From Lautropia sp. (GTDB lineage Bacteria; Pseudomonadota; Gammaproteobacteria; Burkholderiales; Burkholderiaceae_E): DNA of 64,000 bases. Below the pieces are notes generated by a model that saw only the letters and a program-made list of their open reading frames with translations, ran no database searches and was not told where the DNA came from. The stretch is from NCBI GenBank assembly GCA_030530775.1, contig JAUMUG010000010.1, forward strand, positions 37,533 to 101,532, given 5' to 3'. This document shows, one piece after another, positions 55,075 through 63,769 of this stretch (the first letter of the stretch is position 1; the number at the start of each line of letters is the position of its first letter). The translations under genes were made by a program, and so were the position numbers.

Positions 55075-56298
55075 TCAGATATCGAGCTTCAGATCCCCAG
55101 GCTTGATCCAGCCGATCTTGCGCAGCCAGGCGGCAAAGATCAGCGTCAACACTGCCGGCAGCACAAAATGCAGCAACCCGATCGACATCAGCACCGAAGG
55201 GCTGCCGCCCATGGCGTTGATGGTGCCGATCTGGCCCACCAGCCCGCTGGTGCCCATGCCGGCGCCCATCGGCAGATTGTGCATGCCGAGTACCATGGTG
55301 GCGATCGGCCCCAGAATGGCGCTGGCGATGATCGGCGGAATCCAGATGCGTGGATTGCGGGCGATGTTCGGCATCTGCAGCATGCTGGTGCCCAGCCCCT
55401 GGCTCAGCAGCCCTTGCATCCCGTTCTCGCGCCAACCCATCACTGCAAAGCCCACCATCTGCGCACAGCAGCCCACCGTGGCTGCGCCGGCCGCAAGACC
55501 CGACAGCGACAGAGAAATCGCGACTGCCGCGCTCGAAATCGGCAGCGTCAGAATCATGCCCATGGCTACAGACACCACCACACTCATCAGCAGTGGCTGT
55601 AATTCCACCGACCACATGATGAAGTGGCCGATGCTGGTCATTGCCTGGGCAATGCCGGGGCCGACCCATTGACCGACGGCAATGCCGACGCCGATCGTGG
55701 TCGCCGGCGTGACGAGGATATCGACCGGCGTGGTGCGGAACACCAGCTTGCCGCATTCGGTGGCCACCAATGCCGCCACGAAGGCGCCGACCACACTGCC
55801 CAGCACCGCAGCACTGTGACCCACGATCGTGCTGGCCAGCAGCACCAATGGAGGTGCCTTCAGTGCAAAGGCCACGCCTACGCCGATCGCCGCCCCACTC
55901 ATCGACTGCGCCTGCTGCCCCACATCCGCCAACCAGGGCTGGCTGGTCCAGGTGCCGATGTTTTTCAGAATCAGCCCGATGATCAGCGAAGAGAACAGCC
56001 CCAATGCCATGAAATTGAGCGCATCGATTCCGTAGCGGCGCAGACTGATCTCGATCTGCTGGCGCTTCAGAAAGGCAGCGATCCGTGCCTTCAGCGGCGT
56101 TCCGTCAGCGCCGGATGGCGCCGTGTGTCGTGGCTTGCCTGCCGAGGGAGGGCGGCTGCCGGGGGGGGACGGGGACATTCCATCCGCCGGGTTGGCGGGA
56201 GGCGCCTGTCCGGATGTGGTTGATGGTGCCTGATTGGCAGCGTTTGCTGTAAGTCGACCAGGTGTGGGGGCCGTATCCCGGGACGACGGAGAGGTCAT
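55075..56298 (-). CDS. PTS_EIIC_2-family membrane protein
   Basis: A 407-residue polytopic protein. The first ~70 residues are Pro/Ser/Thr/Ala-rich and look disordered. The membrane domain begins at ISLRRYGIDALNFMALGLFSSLIIGLIL and has about nine helices, with GAAIGVGVAFALKAPPLVLLAS, GQWVGPGIAQAMTSIGHFIMWS and MGAGMGTSGLVGQIG. This matches the stand-alone EIIC-like family (PTS_EIIC_2). No EIIA, EIIB, HPr or sugar genes are adjacent, so transport by the PTS mechanism is doubtful; a facilitated carrier is an alternative. Substrate unknown. Confidence 0.82.
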   Translation of the reverse strand: MTSPSSRDTAPTPGRLTANAANQAPSTTSGQAPPANPADGMSPSPPGSRPPSAGKPRHTAPSGADGTPLKARIAAFLKRQQIEISLRRYGIDALNFMALGLFSSLIIGLILKNIGTWTSQPWLADVGQQAQSMSGAAIGVGVAFALKAPPLVLLASTIVGHSAAVLGSVVGAFVAALVATECGKLVFRTTPVDILVTPATTIGVGIAVGQWVGPGIAQAMTSIGHFIMWSVELQPLLMSVVVSVAMGMILTLPISSAAVAISLSLSGLAAGAATVGCCAQMVGFAVMGWRENGMQGLLSQGLGTSMLQMPNIARNPRIWIPPIIASAILGPIATMVLGMHNLPMGAGMGTSGLVGQIGTINAMGGSPSVLMSIGLLHFVLPAVLTLIFAAWLRKIGWIKPGDLKLDI

Positions 56299-56459
56299 GA
56301 AGCAGTTCGCTCGGTGGTGATTTCATCCGTTGCTGATGATACTGGCGGATCAGGCGGCTTCGATCTGGCGGATTGCTCAGCTGGGTCAGGGCCCGTTTAC
56401 GCTGCAGGGGACGTCTGCGTCGGGCCCGACGGGGCTTACCGCCGGGGCGCCTACCACAG

Positions 56460-57416
56460 TCAGGGCCGGTCGCCGTTTCGGCCGGCCTGCTGCTGCCGAT
56501 ACCAGTCGATCGTCCGCGTCAGTCCTTGGCGCAGGTCGATGCGGGGGAACCACCCGCCCAGGGCGGCCTGGGTGGCCACGATGTCGGCACAGCGGCCCTG
56601 TTCGTGCTGGCGGGCCATTTCGGAGGAGACCGTCGGTTTGATGTCGGTGCCGATGATGTCGCGGACGATATCGATCATGTCACCGATGCTGGCGAGCAGG
56701 CCCCAGCCGACATCGATGCTGGAAGGTTCGGCCCGTGGCAGCAGCGAGCCGAGGATCAACGCCTCGGCCACATCTTCGGCATGGATCCAGTCGCACAGTC
56801 GGGTGGTACTGCTGATGGCGGGCGATTCTCCGGCCAGCAGGGACAGAATGACCGAGGGTACGATCCGACGGGTCTTGGGGTCATATTCGCCATAAGCCAT
56901 GCCGATGCGCATGTTGAGCACGTTGGCGTCGTAGAGCAGATTCAAGCTGCCGCTCAGTACCTCCACCATCGCCTTGCTCATGCCATAGGGCGAACCCAGT
57001 TTCAGTGGTTCGCGCCAGGGGGATGCATGTTCCAGTGAACCTGCCAGAACCACCCGGCACTCGGGCACTTTGTCCATGGCACCCATGATCAGGTTGATGG
57101 TGGCCCCCAGATTGATCTGCAGTGCATGGGTGACCGAGGCGAGTGAGCGATCGGTGTTGGCATAGCCGGCCAAGTGAATCAGCTGTGTCGGCTGAACGTC
57201 GCTCAGTGAAGCCGCACAGCTTTCTTCACAGGTGAAATCGATCTGCCGCTGCTCGATGGTCGGATCATCGATGGGCGGTCCGTCGGGACGCAGCAGCAGG
57301 ATGATCTGGGCACGGTGTCGTTTGAGCACACGGATGAGATGCTGCCCCAGAAAGCCGGAGGAGCCGGAGATGGCGAATCGATGGGAAGACAGGTCGGGGA
57401 TGGCGGTCACCGTCAT
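56460..57416 (-). CDS. NAD-dependent epimerase/dehydratase (SDR family)
   Basis: A 318-residue extended SDR with FAISGSSGFLGQHLIRVL, LIHLAGYANTDRS, the catalytic YGMSKAMVEVLSG (YxxxK) and RIGMAYGEYDPKTRR. It resembles nucleotide-sugar epimerases, but the substrate is unknown and no glycosyltransferase is nearby. ATG 57416 puts the cofactor motif 15 residues from the start. An in-frame ATG at 57518 with an AAGG site four bases upstream is a real alternative and would add 34 residues. Confidence 0.8.
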   Translation of the reverse strand: MTVTAIPDLSSHRFAISGSSGFLGQHLIRVLKRHRAQIILLLRPDGPPIDDPTIEQRQIDFTCEESCAASLSDVQPTQLIHLAGYANTDRSLASVTHALQINLGATINLIMGAMDKVPECRVVLAGSLEHASPWREPLKLGSPYGMSKAMVEVLSGSLNLLYDANVLNMRIGMAYGEYDPKTRRIVPSVILSLLAGESPAISSTTRLCDWIHAEDVAEALILGSLLPRAEPSSIDVGWGLLASIGDMIDIVRDIIGTDIKPTVSSEMARQHEQGRCADIVATQAALGGWFPRIDLRQGLTRTIDWYRQQQAGRNGDRP

Positions 57417-57549
57417 GATCGACGAGGCGTTTTGACTGGGAAGAGGATTCGTGGTCTGTGTGCGATCTGAACACCTGCTGTTGGAAAGCAGGCCGACGGC
57501 ACCCAGCCCGTAAAGCATAACGCCTTCGTTTCTTAAGTCGGCAAAGAAA

Positions 57550-57562
57550 TACTGTTACAGTA
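57550..57562. promoter_or_regulatory. Short palindrome upstream of the epimerase gene
   Basis: TACTGTTACAGTA is palindromic except for its central base. It lies 32 bases upstream of the 57518 ATG alternative, in an AT-rich stretch, where an operator could act. It is not a CTGT-N8-ACAG LexA site. The regulator is unknown. Confidence 0.35.
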
Positions 57563-57763
57563 GGACGAAAGTCACACATGATGCCAGCATATCAGTGACA
57601 ATCTGCGTACAAAAAGCTGCTTGTGTTGTGGTAGACGGGCTCCGGGGCCGGGAGCCTCCCTGTCCCGGGTGCTGTCCATGACCGAGAGATGAACGATGTA
57701 AGAAGTTAGGTAACGTCACTCTAGATATCGGAACGATGATGCATACACCTGCTTCGAGCCGAT

Positions 57764-58522
57764 TCAACGTACCCGATAACGGATCAGATCGGTGATTTCG
57801 TGGCCCAGTCGTTCGCCGCGCCGTTCGAAACGGGTCGAGGGGCGGGGGCAGGGCAGCGAGGGCGAGGCCGATGGGCCGGGTGCGGATTCACTCAGCGCTT
57901 CACATTCGGCCAGCACGTTGGTCATCTGCTCGGCATAGTGTTGCCAGTCGGTGGCCAGATGCAGGTAGCCGCCCGGTTTCAGCAACTGGATCAACTGTCG
58001 CACGAAGGGGAGCTGGATCAGTCGGCGTTTGTGATGGCGGGCTTTCGGCCATGGATCCGGAAAGAACACGTGGATGCCGTCCAGCGAAGAGGGGGCGATC
58101 ATCTGGCTCACGACTGCCTGGGCATCGTGCTCGATGACCCGCAGATTGGTCAGCCCGCGCTGTTCGACCAATTTCAGCAACGCGCCGACCCCCGGGGTGT
58201 GCACGTCGACGGCGATGAAGTTCACGTCGGGTGCCCGGGCGGCGATTTCGGCCGTGGTGTCGCCCATGCCGAAGCCGATCTCCAGCACCACCGGAGCGGT
58301 ACGACCAAAGGCCGCGGCGGTGTCGATCGGGCCGTGCTGAACGGGCAGGCCGAAGACCGGCATCAGCCGTTCGTAGGCGTCGCGCTGCGCGTTCGAGAAA
58401 TGCGAGCGGCGCAGCACATAGCTGCGGATGCTGCGTCGATGGCGATGTGCAGACGTGGGGCTCTGCTCCGGTGCGCCCGGCGAAGGAGCCGGTGCGGCGC
58501 CGACGGGATCGGTCTCGGTCAT
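57764..58522 (-). CDS. trmB: tRNA (guanine-N7)-methyltransferase
   Basis: TrmB makes m7G46 in tRNA variable loops. The 252-residue protein has SYVLRRSHFSNAQRDAYERLMP, the SAM site PVVLEIGFGMGDTTAEIAA, FIAVDVHTPGVGALL, VFFPDPWPKARHHKRRL and the C-terminal TRFERRGERLGHEITDL. A Pro/Ser/Gly-rich stretch sits before the last motif and a disordered ~30-residue N-terminus is present. ATG 58522 is 13 bases after the thiG stop; the frame to 58660 overlaps thiG. Confidence 0.96.
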   Translation of the reverse strand: MTETDPVGAAPAPSPGAPEQSPTSAHRHRRSIRSYVLRRSHFSNAQRDAYERLMPVFGLPVQHGPIDTAAAFGRTAPVVLEIGFGMGDTTAEIAARAPDVNFIAVDVHTPGVGALLKLVEQRGLTNLRVIEHDAQAVVSQMIAPSSLDGIHVFFPDPWPKARHHKRRLIQLPFVRQLIQLLKPGGYLHLATDWQHYAEQMTNVLAECEALSESAPGPSASPSLPCPRPSTRFERRGERLGHEITDLIRYRVR

Positions 58523-58535
58523 GGTTCGGGCCGTT

Positions 58536-59342
58536 TCAGCGGTTGACGGAAGGCAGCAGACCTTCGGTGGGCGAGGAGGGGGTGGCTGCGTAATACTTGC
58601 GGGGCATGCGGCCGGCACGATAGGCCAGGCGGCCGGCTTCGACACCGGCGCGCATCGCACGGGCCATCAGGATCGGATTCCGGGCCTTGGCCACGGCAGT
58701 GTTCATCAGCACGGCCGAGCAGCCCATCTCCATGGCGATGGCGGCATCCGAAGCAGTACCCACGCCGGCATCGACGATCACCGGCACCTTGCTCTGTTCC
58801 AGAATAAGCTTCAGATTCCAGGGGTTCAGAACGCCCATGCCCGAGCCGATCAGTGAGGCCAGCGGCATGATCGCCACGCAGCCGATGTCCTCCAGCATCC
58901 GGGCCTGGATCGGATCATCGCTGCAGTACACCATCACATCGAAGCCTTCCTTGACCAGCGTACGGGCCGCGACCAGGGTCTCGGGCATGTTCGGGAACAG
59001 ATTGTTTTCATCGCCCAGTACTTCCAGTTTGACGAGGTTGTGGCCGTCGAGCAGCTCGCGGGCCAGCCGCAGCGTGCGCACGGCATCTTCGGCCGTGTAG
59101 CAACCGGCTGTATTGGGCAGAATCGTGAAGCGTTCGGGTGGGACGGCCTCCAGCAGGCTGGGTTCGCCGGCATGCTGTCCGATGTTGGTCCGGCGGATGG
59201 CCACCGTCACGATCTCGGCGCCACTGGCATCGATGGCTTCGCGGGTCTGCGCAAAATCGACATACTTGCCGGTTCCGATCAGCAGGCGGGATGAAAAAGT
59301 TCGGTTACCAATGGTCAAGGTGTCGTCAGTGGTGTGGCTCAT
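58536..59342 (-). CDS. thiG: Thiazole synthase
   Basis: ThiG forms the thiazole ring of thiamine from deoxyxylulose phosphate, dehydroglycine and ThiS-thiocarboxylate sulfur. The 268-residue TIM-barrel protein begins [27 protein letters not shown] and has the Schiff-base Lys in [34 protein letters not shown] and [20 protein letters not shown]. thiS precedes it by 174 bases and trmB follows, forming the operon thiS-thiG-trmB. Confidence 0.97.
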   Translation of the reverse strand: MSHTTDDTLTIGNRTFSSRLLIGTGKYVDFAQTREAIDASGAEIVTVAIRRTNIGQHAGEPSLLEAVPPERFTILPNTAGCYTAEDAVRTLRLARELLDGHNLVKLEVLGDENNLFPNMPETLVAARTLVKEGFDVMVYCSDDPIQARMLEDIGCVAIMPLASLIGSGMGVLNPWNLKLILEQSKVPVIVDAGVGTASDAAIAMEMGCSAVLMNTAVAKARNPILMARAMRAGVEAGRLAYRAGRMPRKYYAATPSSPTEGLLPSVNR

Positions 59343-59516
59343 GACGGGGTCCTGTAAAAAACACAACAGCGCAGCAGATGACAGGGTGCGGCAGCGGGTT
59401 TGGATGGCGTCGCCAGATACCGGCACGGTGTTCGTGACGGTCGAGGTCTTGCGCTGCACGTCCGGGCTGCCGGTGGGCTGCATCGCCGGCAACCTTGGAA
59501 AGCCGATGAGGCTGTT

Positions 59517-59720
59517 TCATCCACCGCCGACCGCAATGACGATTTCGAGACGGTCGCCGGCCGCCAGGCGGGTGTCGGCATGGCGTGACCTGGGCACGAT
59601 CTCGCCGTTGCGCTCGATGGCGATGCGCTTTCCGGTGTAGCCCAGCTGTTCGACGAGTTCCGTCAGGCTCAGGTTTTCCGCCAGCTGACGGGGCTCGCCA
59701 TTCAAAACGATCTCGATCAT
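59517..59720 (-). CDS. thiS: Sulfur carrier protein ThiS
   Basis: A 67-residue ubiquitin-like protein that donates sulfur to ThiG. It begins MIEIVLNGEPRQL and ends in the required Gly-Gly C-terminus (LEIVIAVGGG). A strong AAGGAG ribosome site sits 8 bases before ATG 59720. Activation needs ThiF, which is not in this window. The 174 bases between thiS and thiG hold no visible gene. Confidence 0.96.
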   Translation of the reverse strand: MIEIVLNGEPRQLAENLSLTELVEQLGYTGKRIAIERNGEIVPRSRHADTRLAAGDRLEIVIAVGGG

Positions 59721-59830
59721 GGGGTTCACTCCTTCGCATCCGATCATTGCCGGCCGCCTGGGCCGTATCGGCTCGGTGGTGGTGGCGAAGATGGCACCGC
59801 CGCAATGTGGGGCCATCGTCGGGGGCCGGG

Positions 59831-60463
59831 TCAGTGGCCGTCGTGCTTGTACGCCGAGGACATCAGTTTGTCGGTATAGGCAATGGCCATGGCCGACAGC
59901 AGGAAAGCCAGATGGATCGCGGTCTGGGCGATCAGCACCCGGTCGGTATAGTTGTCTGCGTTGATGAAGGTCTTGAGCAGGTGGATCGAGCTGATCCCGA
60001 TGATCGACATCGCCAGCTTGACCTTCAGTACCGAGGCATTGACATGGCTCAGCCATTCGGGCTGATCGGGGTGGCCCTCCAGATCCAGCCGACTGACGAA
60101 GGTCTCGAAGCCGCCTACGATCACCATGATCAGCAGATTCGAGATCATCACCACATCGATCAGTGCCAGCACCACCAGCATGATGACCGTTTCATTCAGG
60201 GCTGTCATCGGTTCGGCCGAACGATAGCCGATGTTGTCGATCAGCGTCTTCAGGGCTTCCTGATTGCCGAAAGCCGCTTCGATCAGGTGCCAGAGTTCGA
60301 GCAGGAAATGGGCAACGAACACGCACTGGGCAACGATCAGCCCCAGATACAGCGGCAGCTGCAGCCAGCGGCTGGCAAAGATCAGACTGGGTAGCGTACG
60401 CAGGCGCTGGCGCTCCTGCTGGGCCACTGCCACGGCGGGGTCTTGTGGATACTCTTCTTTCAT
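59831..60463 (-). CDS. YqhA/UPF0114-family membrane protein
   Basis: A 210-residue membrane protein with four predicted helices: LQLPLYLGLIVAQCVFVAHFL, ETVIMLVVLALIDVVMISNLLIMVIVGGFETFVSRLDLE, KLAMSIIGISSIHLLKTFI and IAQTAIHLAFLLSAMAIAYTD. The segment MISNLLIMVIVGGFETFVSR is the family signature. Function is not known. ATG 60463 fits the family; the longer frame to 60553 lies in the promoter. It is the last host gene before the atypical right-hand segment. Confidence 0.9.
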   Translation of the reverse strand: MKEEYPQDPAVAVAQQERQRLRTLPSLIFASRWLQLPLYLGLIVAQCVFVAHFLLELWHLIEAAFGNQEALKTLIDNIGYRSAEPMTALNETVIMLVVLALIDVVMISNLLIMVIVGGFETFVSRLDLEGHPDQPEWLSHVNASVLKVKLAMSIIGISSIHLLKTFINADNYTDRVLIAQTAIHLAFLLSAMAIAYTDKLMSSAYKHDGH

Positions 60464-60747
60464 GGGCGAAATTTTATCTGGTTCCTTGAAGGGTCTGACA
60501 TTCCGGTCACCCGCATACCTCGGACATCGTCCGACTCCAGTGGTGGGCACCACACACGGTGCAAGGTGGGGTACCTTTTGCTGCGAGTTCTGGTGTGCAG
60601 CTTGCCAGGGTGGCGGGCCGCTGCAGGATCATGGGGGCAATATGCAACGGCACAAGAGGCGGGGTGGGTTTTGTCTCGATGAAGAGACGACGTCTGGGCT
60701 GGGGTGGCTGTGACTGAGAGTATCCGGCCCAATTCCTCCTTTTCACT
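60464..60747. other. Host side of the junction, no gene seen
   Basis: About 280 bases between the YqhA-family start and the SnoaL-like remnant. The left part is GC-rich and host-like, and AT content rises after about 60735. No direct repeats, integrase or insertion-sequence ends are visible, so the joint was probably made by homologous or illegitimate recombination. Confidence 0.5.
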
Positions 60748-61005
60748 CCTGAAGTGTTTAGCGAATTTTCAACGCCGTTTCATAGAGTATGAGTTTATCA
60801 TTCAAACGGTCAGAACACCGTTTCATTCATTGATGGAGGCAATGCTATCGTCAGCAATTATTACTTGGTGAAATTGGTGGAAAGCAAAGACGGCATAGAA
60901 GTGCTGCAGGAACACAGCGTGCGTTATGCCGACACCTATACCAAACAAGACGGCAGATGGCTGATTGACAAACGCATTGCCAACTTTATTATAAGCGTGT
61001 GTTTC
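60748..61005 (+). pseudogene. Remnant of a SnoaL/NTF2-like protein gene
   Basis: In one frame the sequence reads PEVFSEFSTPFHRV, a TGA at 60790-60792, then VYHSNGQNTVSFIDGG and KLVESKDGIEVLQEHSVRY, and ADTYTKQDGRWLIDKRIANF. That order and the DGRWLIDKR ending match the C-terminal two-thirds of small NTF2-like (SnoaL) proteins. The start is missing, there is an in-frame stop, and the C-terminal frame runs into the 3' end of the LysR gene. It appears to be a decayed passenger of the transferred segment. Confidence 0.65.
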
Positions 61006-61018
61006 GGACAGCATCGTG

Positions 61019-61927
61019 TCATTCCAATCCGTTCCCTCCTGCAAATACTTTGCGGCAAATATCCGTCATCAAATCAAATACTTTCAATACCCTTGCAGGC
61101 GTAATGGTTTGATAAGGGCGGTATAAAAACAGCTGCCATTTATCTATTTTGATTTCGGGGAAAAGCCGTACCAGTTCACCTCTTGCCAACAGCGGTTTTG
61201 CCATAAAATCGTTTACCAGCCCCGCACAATGCCCGAGCAGAATAGCCTGCATGGCACTGTAATTGTCCACCGAATAAAAGACGATATGACGTGGCACAAG
61301 CGTGATGTTTTCGTTGAGCGGCAACGCCCACGCCTGCCCTGTGTTGGCGTTTATCGGCTGGGCAAACGGAAATCGACGTTCAAAATCGTCAAAATCCTGC
61401 GGTTTGCCGAGTTTTTCCAGAAGCTTGGGCGAACAGGCGAGTATATCGCCCATATCGGCGATTTTGCGGACGATAAAGTTTTCGTCGGGTTTCTCGCCCA
61501 CCCGCAAACCGATGTCGATACGGTCTTCAACCATATCCAGCTTGATCATGCCCTCCCGCCAGTCGATGATGATGTCGGGATAAGGGGCGAGTGCGGTCAA
61601 AAGTTCACGAATTATCAGGTCATTTTCCCGCCACGACGGTACGGTAATGCGGACGGTGCCTTTCATCTCGTCCGTCCGCCCTTTACCCATGTTCAGCAGG
61701 GCTTCGCTGTCGGTAAGCAGTTGTCGAGCTTTTTGTAGGAACTGTTCGCCGAAAGCGGTCAGCCTCACGTTGCGGGTATTGCGTTTGAACAGCGGTTCGC
61801 CCAGTTCGGCTTCCAATTCGTTAACCACACGGCTGACCACCGACGGCGAAATGTTCAAACGCTCGGCACTTTCACGGAAATTGAGCGTTTCGGCGGCAAG
61901 GCAGAAGTATTTGAGTTTGATCAGCAT
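61019..61927 (-). CDS. LysR-family transcriptional regulator, Neisseria-like
   Basis: A full-length 302-residue LysR regulator. The winged-helix domain is at 1-60 (FCLAAETLNFRESAERLNISPSVVSRVVNELEAEL) and the effector-binding domain follows (GTVRITVPSW to the end). Codon use and base composition differ from the host genes. It is divergent from the exported hydrolase gene with 138 bases between, so it probably controls that gene. A TTGATT...TACAAT promoter-like pair (61971-61997) and the half sites ATTG/CAAT at 61964-61983 lie in the gap. Confidence 0.9.
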   Translation of the reverse strand: MLIKLKYFCLAAETLNFRESAERLNISPSVVSRVVNELEAELGEPLFKRNTRNVRLTAFGEQFLQKARQLLTDSEALLNMGKGRTDEMKGTVRITVPSWRENDLIIRELLTALAPYPDIIIDWREGMIKLDMVEDRIDIGLRVGEKPDENFIVRKIADMGDILACSPKLLEKLGKPQDFDDFERRFPFAQPINANTGQAWALPLNENITLVPRHIVFYSVDNYSAMQAILLGHCAGLVNDFMAKPLLARGELVRLFPEIKIDKWQLFLYRPYQTITPARVLKVFDLMTDICRKVFAGGNGLE

Positions 61928-62065
61928 ATTATTCTCAGATCAAGAACAGTCTAATCTTATTTTATTGATTTTGATTCCGCAATGCCAGCCTTACAATGTA
62001 CACATCGAAACAAACGTAGAGTGCAGCTTGTTGCATCTAATCAAACATCCCTACAAGAAAACAAA
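61928..62065 (+). promoter_or_regulatory. Divergent control region of the LysR gene and the hydrolase gene
   Basis: A 138-base AT-rich interval. TTGATT (61971-61976), 15 bases, then TACAAT (61992-61997) could be the hydrolase promoter. ATTG (61964-61967) and CAAT (61980-61983) form a loose inverted pair near it, as a LysR site might. The assignment is tentative. Confidence 0.45.
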
Positions 62066-63199
62066 ATGAAACTCAAACCCCTCGTCCCCGCTTTATTGTT
62101 AGTCGCGATATTATCAGGAGCAAACGTTATGGCAGCAGTACCAAAAAACGCAACGGCACTGGAAATCCCCGCCCAAAGCATTCAGCTCACCCAAGAGTGG
62201 GACAAAATCTTCCCCAAATCAAACAAAGTGGAACACCGCAAAGTCAGCTTTAAAAACCGCTACGGCATTACCTTGGTCGGCGATTTGTATGTGCCGAAAA
62301 ACGCCAAAGGCAAATTATCCGCCATCGCCGTATCCGGCCCGTTCGGTGCGGTGAAAGAGCAGACTTCGGGCCTGTACGCCCAAACTATGGCGGAGCGTGG
62401 TTTTGTAACACTCGCCTTTGACCCGTCTTACACCGGTGAGAGCAGCGGTCTGCCACGCAATACCGCCAGCCCTGAGATCAACACCGAAGATTTTTCCGCC
62501 GCCGTGGACTATCTGGGGACTTTGGATAACGTCAGTCGCGACAACATCGGCATACTCGGCATCTGCGGCTGGGGTGGTATGGCGTTGAACGCCGCCGTAA
62601 GCGACCCTCGTATCAGAGCCGTGGCGGTGTCCACCATGTACGATATGACCCGTGTGATGGCGGAAGGCTATGCCGTCAATATGACCCCGAACGCAAACGG
62701 CGCTTACGATCGCACCGCGCCGCAAACGGCAAACGCACGCTACAAAATGAAACAGGACGCCGCCAACAGCCGCTGGGATTCGGTAAAACAAGATTACGCC
62801 ACCTTGGGTGACCCTGTCGCCCATCTGCCGCCGCAGGAAGCACTGACCGCCGACACGCCGCTGTTCGTACGCCAGTATTCCGACTTCTACAAAACCGAGC
62901 GTGGCTTTCACCCCCGTGCCGTCAATTCCAATAGTGCGTGGAACACCAACAATCTGCTGTCGTTCGTGAATATGCCGCTGCTGCAACGTGCCGCCGAACT
63001 GCAAGCCCCCGCCTTGGTGGTGCACGGCGAAAAAGCCCACAGCCGCTATTTCAGCGAAGACGCATTTAAATCGCTGGGCAGCAGGGATAAAGAGCTTCAC
63101 ATCATACCGGACGCCACCCACACCGACTTGTACGACAATGTAAATAACAAAATTCCGTACGACAAGTTTGAAAGCTTCTTTAAATCGAAGTTGAAATAA
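62066..63199 (+). CDS. Exported alpha/beta hydrolase with Cys nucleophile motif
   Basis: A 377-residue protein starting MKLKPLVPALLLVAILSGANVMAA, a clear signal peptide, so it is secreted or periplasmic. The alpha/beta hydrolase core has LVGDLYVPKNAKGKLSAIAV, LAFDPSYTGESSG and the nucleophile elbow ILGICGWGGMAL with C167 where serine is usual (G-x-C-x-G, as in dienelactone hydrolases). PALVVHGEKAHSRYF and DATHTDLYD supply the likely acid and H352. Substrate unknown. Ends just before the DUS hairpin; divergent from the LysR gene. The sequence looks Neisserial. Confidence 0.88.
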   Translation: MKLKPLVPALLLVAILSGANVMAAVPKNATALEIPAQSIQLTQEWDKIFPKSNKVEHRKVSFKNRYGITLVGDLYVPKNAKGKLSAIAVSGPFGAVKEQTSGLYAQTMAERGFVTLAFDPSYTGESSGLPRNTASPEINTEDFSAAVDYLGTLDNVSRDNIGILGICGWGGMALNAAVSDPRIRAVAVSTMYDMTRVMAEGYAVNMTPNANGAYDRTAPQTANARYKMKQDAANSRWDSVKQDYATLGDPVAHLPPQEALTADTPLFVRQYSDFYKTERGFHPRAVNSNSAWNTNNLLSFVNMPLLQRAAELQAPALVVHGEKAHSRYFSEDAFKSLGSRDKELHIIPDATHTDLYDNVNNKIPYDKFESFFKSKLK

Positions 63200-63206
63200 T
63201 AGGTAT

Positions 63207-63240
63207 ATGCCGTCTGAAAGATTGTTTTCAGACGGAGTTT
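63207..63240 (+). terminator. Hairpin terminator made of Neisseria DNA uptake sequences
   Basis: ATGCCGTCTGAA at 63207-63218 is the exact 12-base Neisseria uptake sequence. TTCAGACGG at 63227-63235 is its inverted partner, with a nine-base stem and eight-base loop followed by TTTT. Paired uptake sequences commonly act as terminators after Neisseria genes. Here it follows the hydrolase gene. Confidence 0.95.
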
Positions 63241-63307
63241 TAACACGCCAAATGGTTTTGCCGTCAGGAAGATGGGATTATCAATAAAATCAATGTCGGA
63301 GAGAGCA

Positions 63308-63769
63308 ATGTTGAAATCCCTTGTCTTAATAACCGTCTGTGCGGTGGCGTGTGCGTGCAATGCCGAAACGCCCAAGAGCGCCGCACCCCGACAAGAAGGT
63401 TCGCCAATGAACAGCCCGATTTCAACCGTCGTCAAAATGACGGTGGGTAAGCAAACATTTAATATCCAACTGGAAGACAACCCCGCCTCCCAACAACTCG
63501 GCGGATTGTTGCCACTTGAATTATTCATGCAAGACCATTTAAACAATGAAAAATTCGCCGCCCTGCCCCAATCTTTACCAAATAACGACAGCAAAATCGG
63601 CAATATCCGGACAGGCGACGTATTGCTTTGGCAGGGCAATACGCTGGTTGTGTTTTATGACAACCATTCAAGCAGTTACCGTTACACCCGTATCGGTAAA
63701 ATTGCGGATGCCGACAGTCTGAAAAGCACTCTGGGCAGCGGCAGCGTGCGTGTGAAATTTGAAAAGTGA
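63308..63769 (+). CDS. Cyclophilin-like-fold lipoprotein
   Basis: A 153-residue protein. The N-terminus MLKSLVLITVCAVACAC ends in a lipobox-like Cys. The folded domain (about residues 45-153) matches the cyclophilin-like family often found with aldo-keto and hydrolase genes: VKMTVGKQTFNIQLEDNPAS, LLPLELFMQDHLNNEKFAALPQSLP, IRTGDVLLWQGNTLVVFYD and YRYTRIGKI. Peptidyl-prolyl isomerase activity is not implied. A ribosome site (ggagagag) precedes ATG 63308. The composition is Neisserial like that of its neighbours. Confidence 0.85.
   Translation: MLKSLVLITVCAVACACNAETPKSAAPRQEGSPMNSPISTVVKMTVGKQTFNIQLEDNPASQQLGGLLPLELFMQDHLNNEKFAALPQSLPNNDSKIGNIRTGDVLLWQGNTLVVFYDNHSSSYRYTRIGKIADADSLKSTLGSGSVRVKFEK

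Noticed and set aside
57550..57562. LexA box upstream of the epimerase gene
   Set aside because: CTGT and ACAG are separated by one base rather than eight, so it does not fit LexA; kept only as an unspecified palindrome.
59721..59830. Possible TPP riboswitch before thiS
   Set aside because: Only about 110 bases are available and no THI box pattern is present; the ribosome site is an ordinary AAGGAG.
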